Positions 12,198 to 23,722 of a DNA stretch of 64,000 bases are shown here, piece after piece (position 1 is the stretch's first letter; the number at the start of each line of letters is the position of its first letter). The position numbers and the translations under genes were made by a program. The stretch comes from Apostichopus japonicus (lineage: Eukaryota > Echinodermata > Holothuroidea > Aspidochirotida > Stichopodidae): the NCBI RefSeq assembly GCF_037975245.1, contig NC_092574.1:23563713-23627712 (forward strand). The letters run 5' to 3'. The notes under the pieces were generated by a model, which saw only the letters and a program-made list of their open reading frames with translations, was not told the DNA's origin and ran no database searches.

Positions 12198-12664
12198 TTA
12201 TGTCCCCTCCAGACTCGGCCGGACATCGAAGACTAGGACAGGGCGATTGATGACCTGATGGCCCTTGAACACTTGCATATGTCGTCCATGATTGTTATCA
12301 CAAGTCATTTTTTCGGCTGACATATGAACATTGCCGTAGAAATACAGCTTCAGTTTGAGTAAAACGATATCGCTGACAATATGTGAACAATTTCCGAATA
12401 GTTCGTAGTATTCTTCCAGTTCCAAGCTCCGCGATATCATATCAAGAATGGTGGTTGAGTTTGTGTCTCCTTCAAGTTAATCCGCAAATGACGACAAACG
12501 GGGTCGTTAATCTCCATTAGCCTATAATGACGGTGTATGCCATGTGTAACATGGAAAATTTTGTTGTACGGATATCTTTCATTGGCGTTATGAATTATGC
12601 GTAGCCTACACATGTTGTTATTAACATTGGACATTCGTGCTGATGAGATTATTCCAATGGTCAT
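12198..12664 (-). other. Unassigned minus-strand open frames upstream of ANKRD10
   Basis: Two overlapping minus-strand frames of 75 and 80 codons (12664-12437 and 12440-12198) have fairly mixed composition, unlike the low-complexity frames elsewhere. I recognise no domain, and no splice pattern links them to the ANKRD10 start. They could be a decayed gene fragment or chance. Confidence 0.15.
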
Positions 12665-12699
12665 TTGAGATATAAACTTGACGTTACAGTTATAGTTTC

Positions 12700-15600
12700 A
12701 ATATTTTGACAAAGTTATAAAACATTAAACTTAGGCCCACCTACTATGATGACGTCACATATTTTGAATTTAACTGTAATGTTATCACCAAGGATAGAGC
12801 CTGGAAACTCTAAAATTTATAGTTTCCTATATCTCATGAATTTGAAGACAACTATATAGGCCTATACTACCAAACATCGCAACACTGACACGAAAGTTTT
12901 CTGTATATATGCGTATATGTTCTTATTCCCATTATGCAACCGTTTTTCGCTCAGTAATATATGTGCATGTATAATGACATATAACGCCGGTAAGCCAGTA
13001 TATACGAAACTTCAAACATGGAACATTTATCTTTTTGCTCAAAAGTTGTATTTATAAATTATTCCTAGCTGACACCTAGACTTGATTACAGCTAATGCAA
13101 GAGTACAACAACACGAGGGCGAATACAAGCATAGTTCTCCTTGATGTGAGTACTAACACGAGTACAATGATCTGGCTCTAAGTGAGAGTATGAGTATGTA
13201 TAAAGTTCCACTGCTACCAATAGATTTCTGAACTGTAACGAGCATTACTCAGAAATTCATGAGGGCCCGGGTATGGCCGTACAGGCAACATATATGCTAG
13301 AACTAGAACATGCGCTGATCCAGTGCGGGGCGGGGCGGGCGGGGGGATGCATATCCCCCTTTTCGACTTCATACAAAGAGTTAAATATAAATATTAGCCT
13401 GCACAACCTGCACAGACCTTAGTATTGACCTATTTATATTGACTAAATATGCCTCAGAATTTCACGTTTAAGTTTTTTAAAGGGCGGGGAGGGGGGGGGG
13501 GGCTTCCAGGGCCACACTCCCTCCTTTTTAAAATTGTGGATCCGTCCCTGACAAGTACGAACTCACTTCAAGTATGCTGACAACAAAAAACAACAACAGC
13601 AACCAATTCCACCCGATTCTTACACCTAAAGTGACCTAGCATATATACGTTGACCTATTTTAGAAGGGAACCCCATACGCTACTAAATGTAGGCCTAATT
13701 CAAAGAATTCATGATCGTTATGGAGATAAATAAACATGAAACATTCCTTATGATTTTACCATGACAACACGGTATTTCGTGCCAATTGTTATCAAGTGAT
13801 GACAGACATTGGAAACTTATACAATCAACTGATGACATGAATCCCTTGTTGTTTAATCATGGTTGTCGAATGAGCGCCATCATCAAAATCGCTCGTCATT
13901 TAGACAGGTCGTAAATAGAGATATCTATAGATGGTTCTGTTAACGGCTCTGGTTGTGCATGGTTATACCATAAACAATACCAGTACATCAGTAATGTAGG
14001 CGTACATCCGCTCGAAAAGGCTAATCATGTAGATAAAAGAGTCTGAACAAACATGATATCCTAATGCAGTGCTTGTGTTGGCATATTATCAGTCATCAAT
14101 ATGTGCTGTGAAAGAGCACAAAACATGAAAATAGATATGGCGTGAAAATACGGAGGAATGAAGGTTACATAAAGCATTTAGAAATTATGTGGTATGATGT
14201 GGATATTATATATAGGGCCCTAATCCGCGCGAGCAGACGGGACGATTGGAGTTCACAATGCTGGCTAAATATGCTCTTCTTTTGATTGAACATCTACAAA
14301 ATGTCATGATATGGAAACTTTTAAGTGCCATGATAAGCAAATCCATCAGTTAGCATGTGGTGGGTAGGATATCCCAGTTGAAAAACTTCTATCCTATATG
14401 CTTAAGGGGACCATTGGAAAGTGAGGCATTTAGTGTGTAAGTCAATGGAAGGGTTATTATTGTGGTGTGCCACCTATTACTGTCCATGGGGTGGACCGTA
14501 TACTGTGGATAGTTCACGATGACGTCACCATACCGTTGGTTCATTTCTACGAACTCCACCAACTTTATCCAGCATTCTCTTTGAATACTGCAGTGCTGTA
14601 TACTGCGCTCTCCTTGTGATTATTTGCCACATGTCATACCATCCTTTGCATAACCAGGTACCTTCTTTACGTTCGCTTTCATTACACCATATATCTAGGA
14701 CAGGTTTCGGATATCCAATTAAAAATTAAATATGGTGTGTTGTATGGGATAGATCCGATTAGGGGTGACGTAGAGGCTACAGTAGTTTATATTTTATGCA
14801 TTTCAAGACAAGTACAGACTCAGTGCACTATAAACACGTGTTTTTTTTATATATACATTTTTTTTTATATATTGATATTGAAGGAAAAACTGTACACCGA
14901 CTTTACATTTTGAATGTGAGGTATCATCAATGAAAAAAAAAGTTACGTGTGTTAATTATTTTAACGTATACATGTTTTTACAGTTCCTATTATAACAAAG
15001 GCATGTTTAATTTAGCGAGATGTTTGGAGCGAATAGTTTCAGTAAATATAGAGTAGGACTAGATGTGGGAGATAAACGCCATATATGAATTTTTTGTATT
15101 TCTCGATAAATACATATAAAGCTAATATATTAATAAGTTAATACTGACTCTACTCGCTTTAAGTTGACAATCTATTTTTTGTGAATTTTAGAGTCACGTG
15201 TGATTTTACTCGACCTGTGCCATAAATTCAAAATGACTTCAACTGACTCGAATCACTATTTTTGCATGCTGCACTGATATGCTCTGTGAAATTTTAAAAT
15301 CAAATAAAAATATGTGTATAAAGATCATTCTTTTTGAGGGTGATGGATAGAAGTTATGTATAATACCGAGTTATATATAATGATGTTCATATAGGTCCCA
15401 TACTGCCTATGATATACGATATTATATACCATACATACTTCCTATGATATGGTGTTTATTTCAAGAAAAATCTCTATAAGGAAGTAGTTGTTTGTGTTTT
15501 ATATAGGGGTTCAAATTGGTCATGTGAATATTTGTATAGCTTATACAGTTTTCGGGTTCATTATAAGGACGTGCGTGTAAGCTTACTATATAATATACAA

Positions 15601-18540
15601 AGGAATAAAGCCTTCTCAGAAACCACCAACTCAAGGGACGTCTTCCAACAAATTGACTGTAATAAAAGCTTTCATGATATACAGAGCTATACGCGGGCAG
15701 TCACTCGAGCATGATATATAGATGCGTGACAATATGTTTAGCAATGAATTACACGATCTTACAGTATCATGCATGTTTATACCTTTGAAGTTGTTGCCAA
15801 TAAAGAACTTCCCTTCAAATATGTCTACGCTATCTTTCATAGTAAAATTTACTTCCGTCTCTTACAGCAAAGTAATAAAATCTTGAAGACACTGCCAAAT
15901 TTGTACACCCACATACTACGATGTATTTACGCAATCTTTGCCAATTAAGGATGTAGAACATTAAACACAGAACAGTATTAAAACGCTGCAAAGCTGATGA
16001 AATCTTTCTTCTTCTTTATTCTGTCTTTTTTTTGTGGCTAAATGCATATCATTGCGAAATCGGACATGGGAGGACGGAGCATGCGCGTAGAATCTCAAAG
16101 TTTAATGACATCACCGACATAATAACGCGTAATATGCTGCTTCCGTGTATAGTTAATACATTATAGCTGTTATATCCATACATATGGTATATGCCTATAC
16201 AACTTACATACATTCAATGGAGAAGAGACCAAAATTTGGAATGAATTATCTCGTGAAACATTCTTGATAAGATTCCAAATTTCATAATAAATTAAATGAA
16301 CTTTATATAGACAGAAAGCCTCCGCTCTGTTGATATAGTGCCTATGCCTGTTTAACAGCTGTTTCTTATAATTCTGGTTAATTAATTTGTATATTGTGAA
16401 GGTTTACCGTGACTGATGTTAGCTACAATAATAACGCCGTTATGTATACAGATAGGGCATGTACATATATAGTTATTCATAATCTAGTATGATCCATGCA
16501 TGCGATCAGTATATTTGTTTGGTGTTTAATAACAAAATGCATACCAAGATATGCATTAACGTGATGATGTATGAAACATGTAACACAAATACATGTTGTA
16601 TATATTTTATTATTTATTGTTTATATTTACTGTTATAATTTGTTTTAACGTGGGATAATATATTAGCATGTGTATATATATTACAGTCAGTTGAACAACA
16701 ACACGCAACAACATTAAAAAACACACAAAAAAAACCCAGCAACAACATAATCGTAAAAAATGTAATATCAACAGCAACAACAACAATTACCACATCAATA
16801 AACACATCAACAAGAAAAAGAACATATTTACAACATCAAGAACAACATATACGTCATTAATATTAGTCTATTTACGCATATTCCGGCGTTATAACGAATC
16901 ATGAACAGGGTATGCTAAATACGTCTTTTTCAAAGTGACAACAATTAATTTGAACAGTTTGTGATTTACCTTTTCTTGCCCGCAGTCGAGAGGGTGCCCT
17001 TAATCGCAATTGGAGCGAAGGGGTAAAAAAAATCGTCCAGTCGGCAAAGAATGAAAGGATTCTCCATGAAGGCACAAAACGCCCTTCTACAAAGGTTTTT
17101 CCCCCTATCCAAACAGTCACTGCGGTTGGGGGGGGGGTTCCCTTCACCCACCCACCCACCTGTGCAAGTCACTGAACTATAATAACTATGATGAATTAAA
17201 CAAAAATCGTTACATAGAACTGAGGAATATTCAGTGAGTTCCGTTTACTGCCACTGCTTCACTGAAACCAATTCATTCACTGTATTTTTTTTTTTGTATA
17301 TTATTTACAATATAAAAATTGACGGAATGTTCGGACATGTTGTTCTCCTCTATGCTATGGCAATGTGAAATATACGATCGAAGGGGCCAAACATAGTTTA
17401 AAGGGTATACACGCATGAGTCAAGCAACTTAGGGCAGCAGCCTCGTTTGACCCGACTTTAAATCTGTCTTCATTCCTAAACCCTCCCTCTACATCGACAT
17501 AAACACTGCTCACTTAACCGAGCATTCGTTGGTTATGCTGCCTGAACGAAATTAAAATTTACGTCCGTTTTATTTTCTTTAAACCTGGCATAAATCAACA
17601 AAAATAGATACAACTAAACCGGTATATCCATCTCTATTCCCAAATGAAGAGGCCTACATCTTTACAGCTTAACGTTCTTACATACGGTAGGATAGTGTAG
17701 TAATCGATTATTTCCCTTCCAAAGTTTGTGTGTACGTGTGTGTAGGTGTGTGTGTGTGTGTGAAGGAAGTGAGGGGGTGGGGTTGGATCCAATTTTCTTG
17801 TTTTGAATATGTAACTTCAAACTCGTTAAATATTATCGCTCACTTTGGCACCTGTCCATTGTATAACCCCATAACTCTTGGAAGGGTTTGAGGATTCGGC
17901 GGGCCAAGGTATGTCGCTTGGCAGAATAAGTAAACTGTTCAACAAAAATTGATTAATTGCGCATTAGATGTATGCCAACAACGTACTAGCTAACTATAGC
18001 GATATCAGACCCTACAAAAACCAAGTTAGAAGTATATGATCTTTCAAATTTTGACCTGCTTTCAGGAAGCTCGCTTCATCTCAACTTCCCCAACCCCGGG
18101 ATGTACCGGTACTAAGAACCCTGTTCTTCTTATAGGTGCAGGAATTTGCCAATTAGAGTAATAGACAGCATCCTGGAGGTGGGGTTCATAGAGAGAGATG
18201 AATAAGAACGAAATAAGAGAATTGACTTCATAACGTATCGGGGAACCTTGAACTTAACTGCAGTTAACTCCCATCTCTTCATTCACTACATTTAATCTCT
18301 GTCTTTACCGTGAATTTTATCTGTAAGTAATTTCATTCTTTCCTTGTCTTACCTTTTTCATGCAAGTTTTGTTTTGTTTTAGATTAGTTAGTTTATTTGT
18401 TTATAATTTTTAATGATATTTACATTTAATTCATTAATTATGATTAAGATAGGCCTGTGTATCCAATACAATGTGTCAATGTTGAGCAGCAGTATAAGCA
18501 GATTCTCTTCGCAATCAATCATATACGATAAAAAAAGTTA
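12700..18540. other. Gene-free AT-rich spacer
   Basis: No coding exon is supported. The stretch holds G/C runs at about 13330-13350 and 13484-13502, short A/T runs, and a TG-rich microsatellite at 17727-17762. Open frames at 15532, 15631, 16614 and 16899 have no recognisable content. Confidence 0.5.
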
Positions 18541-18588
18541 GATATAAACAGATTTGATAGTTTACCGAAATAGGATCAACACCATATA

Positions 18589-18603
18589 TCCATATATATA
18601 TAA

Positions 18604-18698
<95 letters not shown>

Positions 18699-18699
18699 T
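18589..18699. repeat. (TA)n microsatellite
   Basis: A nearly pure TA dinucleotide array broken by a few TGTA units. It creates Tyr-Ile open frames on both strands that are not genes. Confidence 0.95.
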
Positions 18700-19971
18700 C
18701 AATCGTACTACTTGTACTTTACTAGTACAATTTATATCTCTTATTGACACGGAATCGCTTGGTGCACGAGAAGTGGAAAACTCTCGTTTTTTTTTACTGA
18801 CCATTGTGACCACTTCGTATGGAATGAACATGTAGCTTAGATATAGCTCTGCCATTTGAGACACTAAATTGACAGCTGGTATATGCATATTATTAAACTT
18901 GGAAAAGTATAATTAGACTAAATGACAGTAACAAATTCATCACTCCTTTATGTCTTTAAAGATTATACCATGATCTGATTTATTGTCACCAATATTACGT
19001 CATACAGCGTTGATATCTCTTTAGAAACTAACGGGGGGGGGGGGTGGGAGGGGGATGGGGGAGAGGGAAAGTCATGTGCTCTCATATGTTTAATTCTACA
19101 TGATAATATGCAAACTAATGTTGACAGGATAATGAATCGGGGGGAGAGGAAGGGTGGTTACCTATAACCTGTTGTAGTATAATTGCCACTAGAAAGAGAA
19201 CCAGGGAGATAGGATAGTTACTTTCGAGATATCCAAAAAAAAAAAAAAAAAAAGAAGAAGATAAACCGACCATGGTGTTTCTTCAGACTAATCTCTTTCT
19301 AATTCCTATAACATTTCTCTTTTGAGGTTCTTATTTCTAACCTTTCTTCCTGCTATGGCCCGCGGTTTACATTGTTTCATATAACTGTAGTTATGACCTT
19401 ATTTGATATTCCAGGATATGCTCACGCCGAGTCGGATAGGGAGATGGGGTCAAAACCAATCTCCGTTCTATCTACAAATCCATCTTATTTTCTTAAATCG
19501 GTCAATATTTATTTTGCCGTCTGTAGTCAAGCGAACTAAACATGTAGACATGATTTACTAAAACGGACACATACTTTTCTATTTGCCGAACATATCATAT
19601 TATTATACATATTATTACTGTAACAGTTTTACTTGCATTTACTTGTACCTATATCGAATAACCTCATCAATATTGCAAGGGCGGGACCATGGTTATGACG
19701 CTTATGTGTCAGTCGGAAATTGTGACGTCATCAATATATCCCTTAGTTACTGTGAACCAACCTCACTCTACGTCTTCCATTGTGACGGACATATAACATC
19801 GGACTAAATGGCCATCGAATATCATTTTGCAATATCTTCACTCTCCGAATAAATTTTGACTGGTAATCTAGCTGTGACGTCAGATCAAGGAAATACGCAC
19901 TCTCTAGGCATCTTTCCTGTTTCTACAGTGACTAGACACATCCCTGCTGGTTCTCTTCCTGCACCCGATTC

Positions 19972-21062
19972 CAGTGGCGGCGGAACCGGGGGGGCTTGGG
20001 GGGGCTCAGCCCCCCCCCCCAATGAAAAAGTTGAGGGGGCAAATGCATGATAAGCCCCCCCAATATTTACCAAGGCTCCGAAACGTGCATCTGCCCATTT
20101 TTCAATGTATATTTGTCGATCTGTCCGATGCACACGTATACTATATAGGTGTAATAATTTTAGTAATTGCTGGGGGACCCTCGGTACGTCCCCTGGCTAA
20201 AGACCATATTGTCACCCCAACCGCGTCTTCACGCCCCGTGAAAAGTGGAAGCAGTGAGTGTGAGTACCGGTAAGCGTAACACAACTTCGTCTTAGGCCAA
20301 TGACTTGCCTCATTTCAGCCAGTTCTCCAACATCCCATTACTTAGTGGCGGAGCGTCCATATAAACAGTCAGGGGCGGATGCCCCCCCCCCCCTGACAGA
20401 TTCAAATGGACTGCTGGCGCCCTTTTCAGCTTTTCACTACTTTTTACTTATTCGCGATTATTGACTATTTTATTGCGCTCTCATATACCTATTGACATTT
20501 GTCATATTCTGTTGGTGTAATTTTCCGACAAAATGGCGACGACACCTATTTATTCTCCGTTTATCTGCAAATTAGCAAGGCTCGGAAAGGGTCATTTCCT
20601 GCAATCTAGGGAGTATCTTTACTCAAAAGTTTTCTGTACGTTCCGCGCCAACCTGTGGTGGCGCTCCGCTTAGATAGTGTCGAAAGCGCCCCTACAGACC
20701 ATTCTTGCCCCCCCCCCTGACCAATACCCCTAGCTCCGCCACTGCCCTTACTACACTCAAAAACGTCTTTGCGAGTACACTACGAGTAATAGCTACTCTC
20801 TTAAAACACCATCGAATATACAAATTACAATGTTTTTACAGACTTTTACGTGCAATCTGAGAAATTGCAGGCTTGAGACCCATATTTTAGGGCTAGGTAT
20901 TCGCAGCATAAAACACTCGGGAAGTGCCGTTTCCGGCCATCTGGGGGTTTGAAAAAACCCAAAATTTTTCTTGTACGCTCCGCGCCAACCGATGGTGGCG
21001 CTCCGCTTAGATAGTCCCCACACATTAGCCCCCCCAATAATTTTTCCGTTCCGCCGCGCCTG
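19972..21062. mobile_element. hAT-like TIR element A, carrying a nested insertion
   Basis: The left end is CAGTGGCGGCGGAA and the right end, reverse-complemented, is CAGGCGCGGCGGAA (12 of 14 identical). They are bordered by a perfect 8-bp direct repeat CCCGATTC at 19964-19971 and 21063-21070, the size generated by hAT transposases. Just inside the left end is a G-run/C-run stem (GGGGGGGCTCAGCCCCCCC), and near the right end a conserved core at 20972-21015 starting TGTACGCTCCGCGCCAACC. There is no transposase, so it is non-autonomous. Without the nested copy at 20343-20744 the element is about 680 bp. Confidence 0.85.
20343..20744. mobile_element. hAT-like TIR element B nested in element A
   Basis: Ends TAGTGGCGGAGC and GCTCCGCCACTG are inverted. 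Flanks CCATTACT (20335-20342) and CCCTTACT (20745-20752) match at 7 of 8 bases. It is 402 bp. It carries the same internal core as element A (20635-20678: TGTACGTTCCGCGCC... GGTGGCGCTCCGCTTAGATAG). It must be younger than element A, which it interrupts. Confidence 0.8.
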
Positions 21063-21484
21063 CCCGATTCCCCTCCTCCGGTTAAAATGATAGTTTCTGT
21101 AACAATTACCTCCTATATATGTCAATGTCGAAATGTGCGTAGTAGTAATGGATGTGGTTACCTATGTCTACTGTACATCTAAGGGTATATAGTCGTGTCT
21201 TCCTTTAGGAAATATATATATAAAAAAAGAAATCACATACATTTTGATGCATAGATTTATACACAACGCATAGGCCTACATGTTACTGAAATATTGTTCC
21301 TTTTATGGTTTCACACGCCTCACCCACCCCCTCCCATCGACCTACTGTGGCCCCTCCCTTCTTATCTATAAAACTTTGTATGGTCAATGCTAGAAAGGTT
21401 ACAACATACTTATGGACAGCAAGTAAAGGGATAAATACATATCCAACTCATGGTCGCCACTGAAATATTTGGTATTTCTTGTAA

Positions 21485-21880
21485 GGAGACACACTCTACC
21501 ACCATTAAATATCCCTCTGATAGAGCTCACTGTAATGAACAACTCACCCCAACACCTCCCTCTCTCATCACCCTAACCCTAACCCCTCCACAGGCAAGAG
21601 ACACTTACCCTACCACCATTAATCATGCCTCTGATAGAGATAACTGTAATGAACAACTCACCCCACCCCTTCCCTCTCTCATTACCACCCCCCCACAGGC
21701 AAGAAACACTTACCCTACCACCATGAATCATCCCTCTGATAGAGATAACTGTAATGAACAACTCACCCCACCCTCCCTCTCTCACCACCACCCCCTCCAT
21801 AGGCAGGAGACACTTACCCTACCACCATTAATCATCCTTCTTATAGAGATAACTGTAATTAACAACTTCCCCAAACAGCT
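21485..21880. repeat. Tandem repeat, four copies of 103-114 bp
   Basis: Four diverged units share TACCACCATTAAT, CCTCTGATAGAGATAACTG, TAATGAACAACTCACCCC and CACAGGCAAGAGACACTTACC; TAGAG landmarks fall at 21521, 21635, 21740 and 21843. Part of the array is open on both strands, but composition follows the repeat, so I do not call a gene. A short CCCTAACCCTAACCCCT stretch near 21568 is telomere-like by chance or decay. Confidence 0.85.
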
Positions 21881-23437
21881 TAAGGAAATCTTATTCCACT
21901 TAGCTAATATCAAAGATGCTTCACACACAATGCTGAAAACTTGATCAAGTCTAAATATGACGTCATGGAATCACATATGCTTCAGTTTCTTATGGTTTTC
22001 TTTATTTGTTGTACAATTTTAATTTTCTGTAATGGAGAGATGGATTGTCAAATGCTGACTCTAAAATATTGAAGCATTGAGCATGACCTAATTTTGATAT
22101 TGGTTTCAATTGTCAACACTGTTAAAATTTCACTTTAAAAATATGAAAAGCATAAACAAAAGAAAAACTATAAAAGGCTCCTTGATCAAGATTTTGAAAA
22201 TGACAGCCCCTCGACATGACTCTTAAACTAGAATATCTACCAAACAGAGCGACAGGTTTCTTAGCTGTTTGAGAAAGTTCTTCTTCACAAAGAACTTTGT
22301 CATATAATCACTAAAACGTTGACTGGGTTAGTGTCCCCCTAAACGTTACTTCGTCAACAAATCCTTGTATGCTGTTACACTGTACTATACATCAAGTATC
22401 GTTGCATTTAGTACTTTGACAACTACAGTTAATTAGATTCATTATGCATGTCAGGAACTTGATAATTTATTCCTAAGGACAGAAGTGTCTTTACATAATT
22501 GTATGCAATCAATAGCTTCCATATTTACGTCCTTGAAATAACCTAGAATTTCCTGTGGCGTTCTGCTATGACCCAAGAGCTATCTATATAATGCGCAGTA
22601 TTGATTTATCTATTTTGTGAAATAACACAACACCGAGTAGCTATGTAAGAATGTCAATGATAAAGAAATGGGTATTATTAAAGGTAACTTTTAAATCATG
22701 CACCTTCCTGCATGCTTTTAATCATCAATTTAAAAACCCTGATGTTCAGATGAGACCAGACGCTTTATGTAAACTATGTAACTTTTTACTCCCGGCTAAG
22801 CTCAGCAACGCACTATTTATCAGTATCAATTGATCACAGCGGCAAAATCAATCTTTACGCGTTCATGGAAAGTAATCTAGGCTCGTTATATCTGGTATAT
22901 GATAGTGTGGTAGGTTCAGGGTGGTGTAGGAGCGGGGGGTGGCTGGGGGCACGAGAAAATAGCAAATGTGCCCTACTGGCGAATAAAATGTGCCCCTTTG
23001 ATGAAGAACTGTCTTTTGGATATCTTAAGCCCATGTAAATTTTTAAATAGAGTTACGTGCACCATAATAGTATTGATAGCATACTAACACATCATATATA
23101 TTTAAGTGACGCGGCCGGTGTGTATCGGTTCATAGCATAACGAGTGGTGGTTGTGGAATGAGAAAGTGCACCTCTGATGTTGTGCTATTTGGATATGGGT
23201 ATCTGGGTAGGTTATCAATGTCTATGTTGAATGTAAAACATATGCGCTTACACTAACGCAACAAACTACTATGATTTCTGTTCAGGAATATTCAACGGCG
23301 GAAACTTACGCTTGACTAACTGGTTTAGCTATTGCTAGGGAACTTGATCCAAATATAGCTTCCATTAACACATCTTCAACACACACAACACACTAACAAA
23401 GCTCCTGGGTTTATATAGTGATATCTATTTATTCACA

Positions 23438-23542
23438 ATGGAGAACGAGCAGAGGATCAGATCCAGATCGGATCCCCGGCTCGGGACCAACTTCCCAGTC
23501 AACAACATAGAGGAGTACATGAGGGTCTCTAAACATATATAG
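23438..23542 (+). CDS. Possible short upstream coding exon or uORF
   Basis: An ATG-initiated 34-codon frame (MENEQRIRSRSDPRLG...) just upstream of the coiled-coil gene, rich in Arg/Glu/Asn and with protein-like composition. It ends at TAG 23540-23542. It could be an upstream ORF in the leader of the gene starting at 23646, or a first exon with a donor at ATGAGG|gtctct. I found no frame-compatible partner exon. Confidence 0.2.
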   Translation: MENEQRIRSRSDPRLGTNFPVNNIEEYMRVSKHI

Positions 23543-23645
23543 GTCACACTTATATTGGTACCCATTTCTCATTGTCTCTGAGATGTAACTCTTTCTTAAT
23601 TGCTGGTTACAGATTTCTCCCAGTGGTTGTAAAAAGTAACTCAAG

Positions 23646-23722
23646 ATGACCAAAGAAGAAGCAGCAACAGCCGATCAAGAGGCTAAAGAGACTAAACCAG
23701 CAGAATCCAAAGCAGATGAAAC
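23646..23722 (+). CDS. Coiled-coil protein exon 1
   Basis: Starts MTKEEAATADQEAKETKPAE and leaves two bases (AC) at donor GAAAC|gtacgt, matching the acceptor at 24639, where they complete a Thr codon. Confidence 0.65.

Noticed and set aside
13311-13552. Possible TIR element bounded by GATCCAG and GGATCC-type ends with G-runs
   Set aside because: Ends pair poorly and no target duplication could be found.
18554-18888. Open frames over 90 codons on both strands
   Set aside because: They are almost entirely Tyr-Ile dipeptides from the (TA)n microsatellite.
21565-21585. Telomere-like CCCTAACCCTAACCCCT stretch
   Set aside because: Only two to three units within a CT-rich tandem repeat; no longer array.
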